The notes beneath the pieces are model-generated. The model was given only the letters and a program-made list of their open reading frames with translations, searched no databases and had not been told where the DNA came from. Positions 6,065-12,215 of a stretch of 12,215 nt of DNA are shown here, in pieces. Within the stretch, counting starts at the first letter, position 1. Every line of letters starts with the position of its first letter. Both the position numbers and the translations under genes were made by a program. Source of the DNA: Bacillota bacterium (GTDB lineage Bacteria; Bacillota; Clostridia; Oscillospirales; Butyricicoccaceae); the NCBI GenBank assembly GCA_030705725.1, contig JAUZPW010000024.1, positions 1 through 12,215 on the forward strand, read 5' to 3'.

Positions 6065-7444
6065 ATGGCAAAATTCGATACGTTTTTAAGTGATATAAAG
6101 GGCAAAAGCGCAGCGGTTCTCGGACTTGGAGTATCCAACAGGCCGCTTATACGGATTCTCTCGGAAGCGGGCGTTAAAATTACAGTTTGCGATAAAAAAG
6201 AAGCTTCGGCATTTGCATCGCTTATGCCCGAGCTGCAAAAGCAGGGAATTTCTTTCAGGTTTGGCGAACGCTACCTTGAAGGTCTTGACCAGGATTATAT
6301 TTTCCGGTCGCCCGGTATACGGCCCGACCACCCGCTGCTTAAAAAAGCCGCCGAATCAGGAAGCGTTATAACGTCCGAAACAGAAGTTTTCCTTGAGGTC
6401 TGCCCATGCCCCGTTATAGCAGTAACGGGTTCCGACGGCAAAACGACCACATCGACGCTTATTTCGAAGATCGTTGAAGAGATGGGGAAAAAGTGCTACC
6501 TGGGCGGAAATATCGGAAAGCCGCTTCTTAAGGCGGCAAGCTCCATTAACGAGGACGATATTGCCGTTTTGGAGCTTTCTTCGTTTCAGCTTATGACGAT
6601 GAAAAAAAGCCCCAAAATTTCGGTAGTTACAAATGTCGCGCCGAATCATCTCGACTGGCATACGTCGATGGAAGAATATATAACGGCGAAAGAAAACATA
6701 TTCAAGTATCAGGGTAAAAACGACACGGTCGTGTTAAACGCCGATAATAAGGTAACGGCCGGCTACGCTTTGACGGCGCCGGGAAGGGTTATTCTGTTTT
6801 CAAGGAAAAATAAGCTTAACGACGGCGTTTATATCAACAGCGGTGAGATAAGAATAAAGGGAAAAACAGTTGTTGCGCTGAACGATATACTGCTGCCGGG
6901 CCAGCACAATGTCGAAAATTATATGTCGGCGGCAGCCGCCTGCTGGGCTCTTTTCGGCGAGGATTGTTTTGAAGCCGTGCGCAGGGTAGCCGCAACCTTT
7001 AAGGGTGTAGAGCACAGAATCGAGTTTGTCAGAGAAAAGGACGGCGTCAGATTCTACAACGATTCAATAGCGTCGAGCCCGACGAGGACGATCGCTGGGC
7101 TTAATTCATTCGGGAAAAAGGTTCTGCTGATAGCGGGAGGGTATGACAAGCATATTCCGTTCGACGTGCTTGGCCCCGAGATAGCAAAGCATGTAAAGGC
7201 ACTGTATTTAACGGGACAGACTGCGGGAAAGATAAAAGAAGCACTCGTAAACTGTCCGGAGTACAATCCGGAAGAGCTGAAAGTAAAGGAATATCCGCTT
7301 TTTTCGGATGCCGTTACGGCTTCGGCAAAAGAGGCTCAAAAGGGAGACATCGTCCTTATGTCTCCGGCCTGCGCGTCGTTTGACGCGTTTAAGAATTTCG
7401 AAGAACGCGGACAGAAATTCAAGGATATAATAAACTCACTATGA
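6065..7444 (+). CDS. murD: UDP-N-acetylmuramoyl-L-alanine--D-glutamate ligase
   Basis: Cytoplasmic Mur ligase of 459 aa that adds D-glutamate to UDP-MurNAc-L-Ala in peptidoglycan precursor synthesis, using ATP. The Rossmann-like N-terminal domain opens with AVLGLGVSNRPL (17-28). The ATP loop is TGSDGKTTT (121-129). Further marks are HLDWH (195-199), the EEYITAKENIF segment carrying the lysine that is carbamylated in Mur ligases, HNVEN (281-285), EHRIE (317-321), YNDSIASSPTRT (331-342) and AGGYDK (357-362). GAGG at 6055-6058 is 6 nt before the ATG. Unlike the usual dcw setting, no mraY, murG or fts genes lie beside it; it heads an operon with M42 peptidases, whose first start is 16 nt downstream. 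Confidence 0.97.
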   Translation: MAKFDTFLSDIKGKSAAVLGLGVSNRPLIRILSEAGVKITVCDKKEASAFASLMPELQKQGISFRFGERYLEGLDQDYIFRSPGIRPDHPLLKKAAESGSVITSETEVFLEVCPCPVIAVTGSDGKTTTSTLISKIVEEMGKKCYLGGNIGKPLLKAASSINEDDIAVLELSSFQLMTMKKSPKISVVTNVAPNHLDWHTSMEEYITAKENIFKYQGKNDTVVLNADNKVTAGYALTAPGRVILFSRKNKLNDGVYINSGEIRIKGKTVVALNDILLPGQHNVENYMSAAAACWALFGEDCFEAVRRVAATFKGVEHRIEFVREKDGVRFYNDSIASSPTRTIAGLNSFGKKVLLIAGGYDKHIPFDVLGPEIAKHVKALYLTGQTAGKIKEALVNCPEYNPEELKVKEYPLFSDAVTASAKEAQKGDIVLMSPACASFDAFKNFEERGQKFKDIINSL

Positions 7445-7460
7445 TCTCCGGAGGATAGCT

Positions 7461-8489
7461 GTGGATTACTGTAATATATTAAAAGACCTTTGCGAAAGCC
7501 ACGGGGTTTCGGGCTTTGAAAAGCAAACGGCGGAGCTTATGCGAAAACTCATTAAGCCATACTGCGACTATGTTGAAATCGACCGGCTCGGAAACGTTTC
7601 GGGTTTTTTGTCCTGCGGAAGGGAGGACGCCCCAACAGTAATGCTCGAAGCGCATATCGACCAGATCGGATTTCTTGTTTCGGATGTGCTTGAGGGAGGC
7701 TTTCTTTCCTTTGTGCCGGTCGGCGGAGTGGACTCAAGGATGCTTCCGGACGCCGGGGTTCTCATACTTTCCCAAAACGTATATAAAGGCGTTATAAGCT
7801 GCCTTCCCCCACATATTCTGACTAAAGAGGAGCGGGATAAGCCCTTCGAACAGGATTCGCTGGCAATAGACGCCGGGCTTACCGAGGAACAGGCCAAAAA
7901 ACTTATACCGGTCGGAACGCCGGTTGTTTTTGAGGGCGGATTCAGAAATTTAGCCGAAAGATTCGTATCGTCGCCCGCGCTCGACAACCGCGCGGGGGTG
8001 CTCGCCCTACTGATTGCACTGGAGCGGCTTTATAACGCCGAGCGCAAGGCAAATATAATAATTCAGGGAAGCGTTATGGAGGAAAAGAACCTGCACGGCG
8101 CTTTGACCGGGGCATACAGAACCATGCCCGACTGCGCGATTGCCGTAGACGTCACACACGCTAAGACGCCGGACGCGCCCGCCGGCAAAACGTTTGCCGC
8201 GGGGGGCGGAGCGATGATCGGGATGGGCCCGAACCTGCAAAGAAAGCTTACAAAGGAGCTTATAAGGATAGCGGAAGAAAAGAGCATTCCTCATGATTTT
8301 GAGGTAATGGAAGGGTCGACGGGAACGAACGCGTGGGCGATGCAGATTGTTTCCACGGGGATACCGTGCGCGCTTTTGTCGATTCCGCTAAAATATATGC
8401 ACACGCCGGTTGAAACCGTCTGTTTTTCCGATATAGAGGCTGTGGCTGACCTTATTTGCGAGTTTATATCCGGAGGCGCGATATGCTGA
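7461..8489 (+). CDS. M42-family metallopeptidase, paralogue 1
   Basis: Protein of 342 aa starting at GTG 7461, with GGAGG at 7450-7454. M42 enzymes are cytoplasmic di-metal aminopeptidases (FrvX/YsdC/TET type) that form large dodecameric particles and degrade short peptides. The metal and catalytic set is complete: AHIDQIG (H65), LDNR (D175), MEEKNLHG (E207 catalytic, E208), VDVTHA (D230) and YMHTPVE (H314). The inserted dimerisation/PDZ-like domain spans ~72-165. The middle motif MEEKNLHG differs from the common QEEVGLRG, and GSTGTNAWA replaces the usual GGTDA; both diverge from its two neighbours. It is the most distinct of the three paralogues. Substrate specificity cannot be read from sequence. 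Confidence 0.93.
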   Translation: MDYCNILKDLCESHGVSGFEKQTAELMRKLIKPYCDYVEIDRLGNVSGFLSCGREDAPTVMLEAHIDQIGFLVSDVLEGGFLSFVPVGGVDSRMLPDAGVLILSQNVYKGVISCLPPHILTKEERDKPFEQDSLAIDAGLTEEQAKKLIPVGTPVVFEGGFRNLAERFVSSPALDNRAGVLALLIALERLYNAERKANIIIQGSVMEEKNLHGALTGAYRTMPDCAIAVDVTHAKTPDAPAGKTFAAGGGAMIGMGPNLQRKLTKELIRIAEEKSIPHDFEVMEGSTGTNAWAMQIVSTGIPCALLSIPLKYMHTPVETVCFSDIEAVADLICEFISGGAIC

Positions 8490-9505
8490 ATCTGCTGAAA
8501 ACACTGTGCGAAATAGACGGCGTTTCAGGATTTGAGGACGACGTCAGGGATTTTATTATAAGCCGCATAAGCGGGCTGGCTTCGGAAATTACTGTGGACA
8601 GTATCGGAAATATCATAGCCGTGAAAAAGGGCAGGCAGCGCGCAAAGCGCACGCTTATGCTGGCGGCGCATATGGATGAAGTCGGCATGATAGTAAAACG
8701 TATTACGGACGAAGGGATGCTTGGATTCGGTTTTTGCGGCGGGGTCGACCGCCGCGTGGTATTCGGAAAGCGCGTGCGCGTCGGAGACCGAAAGATACCG
8801 GGCGTTATAGGCGTCAAGGCCGTTCACCTGACAAATGAAGAAGAAAGAAAGAACGTTCCCAAAACCGACGATCTGTATATAGACATCGGCGCTCAGACGA
8901 AGAAAGCGGCCGAAGAGCTGGTCTCCCTCGGCGATTATGCAGCTTTCGACTCAGAGTTTTCGCTTTTCGGCGAAGGGTATATAAAATCAAAGGCGATCGA
9001 CGACAGGATCGGGTGCGCGGTGCTTATTAATCTTATGGAAATGGATTTGCCGTGCGATACGGCGTTTGCTTTTACGGCGCAGGAGGAAACCGGCCTTCGC
9101 GGAGCGACTATAGCGGCAAACAGGATTGAGCCCGACCATTGCCTTGTGCTCGAGGGCACCACGGCCGCGGACATCGCTTTTGTCGACAAAGTGAAAACAG
9201 TATGCCGCCTAAGTATGGGCCCGGTTATTCCCTTCATGGACGGGGCAACCATCTACGACCGGGAAATCTGCTCTAGGCTTATTCGCATTGCGGATGAGCA
9301 CGGAATAAAGTGGCAGACAAAACAGTATATTTCGGGCGGAACAGACGCCGGAATCATTCACAGGAGCGGATCCGGCGTTAAAACGGGCGCGCTCGCGGCC
9401 CCTGTCCGGTATCTGCACTCGGGCGCTTCCGTAGCTTCCGTGTCCGACTGTGAAAACATGCTGCGGCTTGCCAAGCTTTTTATGGAGGATATGCAAAATG
9501 CCTGA
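8483..9505 (+). CDS. M42-family metallopeptidase, paralogue 2
   Basis: Protein of 340 aa. I take ATG 8483, with GGAGG at 8472-8476, rather than the in-frame upstream ATG at 8456, because only the former has a ribosome binding site and the homology starts at MLNLLKTLCEIDGVSG. It overlaps the preceding stop by 7 nt (ATGCTGA). Ligands: AHMDEVG (H63), IDDR (D173), QEETGLRGA (E201, E202), LEGTTAAD (E224, where paralogues 1 and 3 have Asp) and YLHSGAS (H312, where the others have HTP). GGTDAG (285-290) is intact. Glu can replace Asp as a metal ligand, so activity is likely retained, but this variant probably defines a separate subgroup. Expression is coupled to its neighbours. Confidence 0.93.
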   Translation: MLNLLKTLCEIDGVSGFEDDVRDFIISRISGLASEITVDSIGNIIAVKKGRQRAKRTLMLAAHMDEVGMIVKRITDEGMLGFGFCGGVDRRVVFGKRVRVGDRKIPGVIGVKAVHLTNEEERKNVPKTDDLYIDIGAQTKKAAEELVSLGDYAAFDSEFSLFGEGYIKSKAIDDRIGCAVLINLMEMDLPCDTAFAFTAQEETGLRGATIAANRIEPDHCLVLEGTTAADIAFVDKVKTVCRLSMGPVIPFMDGATIYDREICSRLIRIADEHGIKWQTKQYISGGTDAGIIHRSGSGVKTGALAAPVRYLHSGASVASVSDCENMLRLAKLFMEDMQNA

Positions 9506-10487
9506 TTTATTTGAAATTTTATCAAAGCTCACGGGAGCGTTCGGACCTTCGGGCAGAGAGGACGAAATATCGCGTGCGATCTGCGAGCTTTCCAAGCCGT
9601 ATTCCGACGGAGTGTACACCGACGCTCTCGGGAACCTGATTGTCCGCAAAAAAGGAAACGGAAAGAAAATAATGCTGTCGGCCCATATGGACACGATAGG
9701 CTTTGCCGTGACTTATATTGAAGAAAGCGGGCTTATAAGGTTCGGCGCCGTCGGAGGCCTTGACCGGGAACAGCTTGCGGGCGCGCGGGTCAGATTCTCA
9801 AACGGCGTAAAAGGCGTTTTGTCCTTTGAAGAAAAGATGGATGCAAAGGACCGCACATTAAATCACTTTTTTATTGATATCGGAGCAAGATCAAAAACGG
9901 AAGCGGAAAAAGCGGTAAAAATAGGTGACTTTGCGGTTTTCGACGGAACGGAGGTGCTAAACGGCGACAGCTTGATTTCGCGCTATCTTGACAACCGCCT
10001 AGGATGCGCGGTTTTGATAACGGCGCTTTCCGGCATCAAAAGCACGAAAAACGACCTGTATTTTGTTTTTTCATCGCAGGAGGAGGTCGGGCTGCGCGGC
10101 GCGCAGACTGCAGCTTTCCAGATCAACGCCGATATGGCGCTGGCGGTCGACGTAACGTCGACGGGCGATCTTCCCGGGTTAAAGGACAAAATGGCCGTCA
10201 AGCTCGGAGAAGGCCCGGCGGTGAAAATCGCGGACCGTTCGGTTATATGCAGCCCGGATGTTTCGGAGCTTCTGCGAAGAAACGCGGAAAGCCTTAAAAT
10301 AAAAGTTCAGAACGAGATAATGATGGCGGGCGGAACGGATGCCGGAGCGATTCAGCGTTCAAGAAACGGCGTGTTGACCGGAGGGGTCAGCATCCCGACA
10401 AGATATATTCACACGCCCAACGAAATGGCGTCTTTAAGCGATTCGGTAGATGCCGCAAGGCTTATAGCATATACTGTAAGCAGGTAA
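9498..10487 (+). CDS. M42-family metallopeptidase, paralogue 3
   Basis: Protein of 329 aa from ATG 9498. The in-frame ATG at 9450 lies deep inside the previous gene, would add 16 non-homologous residues and has no ribosome binding site; GGAGG at 9484-9488 lies 9 nt before 9498. It overlaps the previous stop by 8 nt. Canonical signature: AHMDTIG (H63), LDNRLG (D165), QEEVGLRGA (E195, E196), VDVTSTGD (D218), GGTDAG (279-284) and RYIHTPNE (H305). This is the most typical of the three and the best guess for a general aminopeptidase of the YsdC/FrvX kind. As in the other two, the insert domain (~75-150) sits between the first and second metal motifs. Confidence 0.94.
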   Translation: MPDLFEILSKLTGAFGPSGREDEISRAICELSKPYSDGVYTDALGNLIVRKKGNGKKIMLSAHMDTIGFAVTYIEESGLIRFGAVGGLDREQLAGARVRFSNGVKGVLSFEEKMDAKDRTLNHFFIDIGARSKTEAEKAVKIGDFAVFDGTEVLNGDSLISRYLDNRLGCAVLITALSGIKSTKNDLYFVFSSQEEVGLRGAQTAAFQINADMALAVDVTSTGDLPGLKDKMAVKLGEGPAVKIADRSVICSPDVSELLRRNAESLKIKVQNEIMMAGGTDAGAIQRSRNGVLTGGVSIPTRYIHTPNEMASLSDSVDAARLIAYTVSR

Positions 10488-10492
10488 TATAT

Positions 10493-10999
10493 ATGATAGA
10501 TCTGGCTTTTGACAAGAAGGATGTGCAGGAAGTATCAAGAAAAGTCGACAAATCCGAGTTAAGTCAGCTTTACGGGATGCTTTCCGAAAAGAACGATAAA
10601 ATCAGATACCCGGCTTTTCTCATTCTCCAAAGCCGCTCTCAGCAAACCTGCGACGTTTATCCGTTTTTTGATTCCCTTTGCCTCAAGCTGAAAAGCGAAA
10701 ATTCGTATCATCGCAGTATAGGACTTATGCTGATTGCCGAAAACGCGAGATGGGACAAGGAAAATAAGCTCGAGGCCGTATTCGGGGATTATATCGCGCT
10801 GTTAAACGACGAAAAGCCGATAACCGTCCGCCAGTGCATTGAGTCGCTTGGAATAATAGCCGAGTATAAGCCCGGCCTTCGCGCAAAAATCGGCGTTGCC
10901 CTTGGCTCTTTCGATATATTAAAAGTAAGGGAAACGATGCAAAAGTCTATTAAGCAGGATATTGAACATGTTATGAAAGTTATTAATATGAAAAAATGA
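10493..10999 (+). CDS. Small HEAT-repeat-like protein of unknown function
   Basis: Protein of 168 aa, not recognised as a named family. The sequence is almost wholly helical and breaks into about four paired-helix units (~20-50, 53-86, 93-125, 128-165); the units at RYPAFLILQSRSQ, YHRSIGLMLIAEN and TVRQCIESLGIIAE resemble HEAT or armadillo-type repeats. There is no signal peptide, membrane segment or catalytic motif. It starts 5 nt after paralogue 3 with only a weak AGGT before the ATG, so translation is probably coupled. Such repeats usually bind other proteins, so an adaptor or assembly role with the M42 enzymes is possible but speculative. Confidence 0.8.
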   Translation: MIDLAFDKKDVQEVSRKVDKSELSQLYGMLSEKNDKIRYPAFLILQSRSQQTCDVYPFFDSLCLKLKSENSYHRSIGLMLIAENARWDKENKLEAVFGDYIALLNDEKPITVRQCIESLGIIAEYKPGLRAKIGVALGSFDILKVRETMQKSIKQDIEHVMKVINMKK

Positions 11000-11009
11000 C
11001 GTGAGATTC

Positions 11010-11038
11010 TTTACAAACCGTTTAGGCTCATGTATACT
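11010..11038 (+). promoter_or_regulatory. Promoter of the symporter gene
   Basis: TTTACA (11010-11015), 17-nt spacer, TATACT (11033-11038), each 5 of 6 matches to consensus. Predicted start is near 11045, leaving a leader of about 100 nt. It begins 11 nt after the HEAT-like gene, and I see no intrinsic terminator in between. Confidence 0.75.
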
Positions 11039-11048
11039 AAAAAAGTTA

Positions 11049-11101
11049 ACCGGCGCTGAATGAATGTAGGGTATCCCTGTAGTTTTGTAGAAAAAGCCGG
11101 T
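11049..11101 (+). promoter_or_regulatory. Potential stem-loop in the symporter leader
   Basis: ACCGGC (11049-11054) can pair with GCCGGT (11096-11101), enclosing a small AGGG-TAT-CCCT hairpin. It lies in the 5' UTR, after the predicted start and ~40 nt before the ribosome binding site AGGA (11136-11139). The pairing is short and I do not recognise a riboswitch class. Confidence 0.4.
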
Positions 11102-11143
11102 AAAATTATATATTTTTGTAGTACGGAAGGATGGTAGGAAACT

Positions 11144-12215
11144 ATGTCCCAGCTTATCGCGCTCATTTTTTTAGGCATTTTTGTAGTCGTTATGTTAGTT
11201 ATCGGTTTTACAAGCATGGGTAAAACCAAAACAATGTCCGAATTTTTACTCGGCGGAAGAAATATTGGAGCATGGATGTCGGCTTTTGCCTACGGCACCA
11301 CATATTTTTCCGCCGTTATTTTTATCGGCTACGCTGGTAAAACGGGCTGGCAGATCGGAATCGGCGGTATCTGGATAGGCATTGGAAACGCGCTTTTAGG
11401 AAGTCTGCTGGCGTGGAAATTCCTGGCCAAGCGCACCCGCAGCATGACTCACAGGTTAAACGCCTCGACCATGCCGGAATTTTTTCAGGCAAGATACCTT
11501 TCAAGAAACATGAAAATTCTTGCAGCACTAATCATTTTTGTTTTTCTGCTGCCATACAGCGCTTCGGTGTATATGGGGCTCGGATATTTGTTCAGCGCGG
11601 TTTTTCCGCACGTTTCATATATCTATTGCATGCTTTTTATAGCCGTATTAACGGCGGCTTATCTCATTACGGGAGGTTACGTGGCGACCGCGCTCACCGA
11701 CTTTATCCAGGGAATTATTATGATCGCAGGCGTAATACTCATGGTCGCTTGTATTGTTACGAATCCCGTGGTCGGAGGCCTGTCGGCAGGCTTCGCGAAG
11801 CTCAGGGCGCTTGAAGGCGGCACCGGTCTGGTAAACCTTTTCGGGGGGGAAAACTGGTTTTCGCTTGTTTCCATGATAATGCTGACAAGCTTCGGAGCGT
11901 GGGGACTGCCGCAGATGGTTCACAAGTTCTACGCGATCCGCGATGAAAAATCAATAAATAAGGCCATGGTTATCTCCACCGCGTTCGCCGCGATTATCGG
12001 CATGGGCGCTTATTTCGTCGGCACGTTCGGCAGGCTTTTTCTTAATAACACCCTGCCTAAGGAAGGGTACGACAAGATTGTACCCGATATGCTGGTTGCG
12101 GCGATTTCAAAGGGAATTTTATCCAACGTGCTTTTAAGTGTTATTCTGCTTTTGGTTTTGTCGGCATCGATGTCCACGCTCGCGGCGCACGTACTTACTT
12201 CGAGCTCAGCCATCT
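11144..12215 (+). CDS. Sodium:solute symporter (SSS family), 3' end missing
   Basis: The frame from ATG 11144 is open to the window end, giving 357 residues of an integral membrane protein. Sodium-coupled SSS transporters (PutP, PanF, SglT) have the LeuT fold. Evidence: a first membrane segment at ~3-24, LLGGRNIGAW (36-45) matching the family's GGR motif, TMPEFFQARYLSRN (109-122), TDFIQGIIM (185-193, the family TDxxQ signature), LPQMVHKFYAIRD (255-267) and VLSASMST (338-345), whose Ser-Thr pair aligns with the Na2 sodium site of PutP. At least eight hydrophobic segments are visible. The closest feel is PutP/PanF-like, but the substrate cannot be assigned. It has its own promoter and leader. 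Confidence 0.92.
   Translation, partial: MSQLIALIFLGIFVVVMLVIGFTSMGKTKTMSEFLLGGRNIGAWMSAFAYGTTYFSAVIFIGYAGKTGWQIGIGGIWIGIGNALLGSLLAWKFLAKRTRSMTHRLNASTMPEFFQARYLSRNMKILAALIIFVFLLPYSASVYMGLGYLFSAVFPHVSYIYCMLFIAVLTAAYLITGGYVATALTDFIQGIIMIAGVILMVACIVTNPVVGGLSAGFAKLRALEGGTGLVNLFGGENWFSLVSMIMLTSFGAWGLPQMVHKFYAIRDEKSINKAMVISTAFAAIIGMGAYFVGTFGRLFLNNTLPKEGYDKIVPDMLVAAISKGILSNVLLSVILLLVLSASMSTLAAHVLTSSSAI

Noticed and set aside
5662..6138. Short frames on both strands across 5662-6138
   Set aside because: They lie over rnpB and its promoter; the RNA gene explains the sequence.
11322..11923. Frames of 65-133 codons on both strands within 11322-11923
   Set aside because: They are out of frame with the open symporter reading frame beginning at 11144, which has the membrane segments and family motifs.
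1..12215. CRISPR arrays, insertion sequences, attachment sites, tRNA genes
   Set aside because: No regularly spaced repeats, transposase, terminal inverted repeats or cloverleaf sequences were found on reading both strands.

Overview
The window looks like chromosomal DNA from a mid-GC Gram-positive anaerobe, most likely class Clostridia (Oscillospirales-like). This is inferred from gene content: the holB-ricT pair, a FabT-like MarR regulator with a DegV/FakB-type protein, an XRE-cupin regulator, a [4Fe-4S] family 4 uracil-DNA glycosylase, class A-like RNase P RNA, and tandem M42 peptidases. Most genes have strong GGAGG ribosome binding sites. I see no insertion sequence, prophage, CRISPR array, tRNA or rRNA.

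Region 1 (2-3565, + strand) is one compact operon: the 3' part of holB (clamp-loader delta prime), ricT/yaaT, a FabT-like MarR repressor, a DegV fatty-acid-binding-like protein and an XRE-cupin regulator. It ends in a hairpin that also serves birA, which converges from the other strand (3580-4560). MarR next to DegV suggests a small fatty-acid-sensing module placed behind housekeeping genes.

Region 2 (4561-5985) is rich in RNA genes. A good sigma-A-type promoter at 4627-4655 drives a stand-alone transcript of about 300 nt. It contains a perfect 12-bp long-range helix, nested helices, a likely pseudoknot and an intrinsic terminator, and no gene follows it on that strand. I interpret it as a structured noncoding RNA and could not assign its class with confidence. 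Its terminator is shared with the convergent family 4 UDG gene (4959-5519, - strand). Upstream of udg on the same strand lies rnpB (about 5605-5950), driven by a perfect TTGACA-N17-TATAAT promoter.

Region 3 (6003-10999, + strand) starts at a promoter divergent from rnpB. It carries murD, three consecutive M42-family metallopeptidase paralogues (the second and third starts overlap the preceding stops by 7-8 nt) and a small HEAT-like helical protein. The three paralogues keep the metal-binding signature but differ at ligand-adjacent positions, which suggests distinct specificities and possibly a mixed TET-like particle.

Region 4 (11010-12215, + strand) has its own promoter, a roughly 100-nt leader with a potential stem, and the first 357 codons of a sodium:solute symporter that runs off the window.
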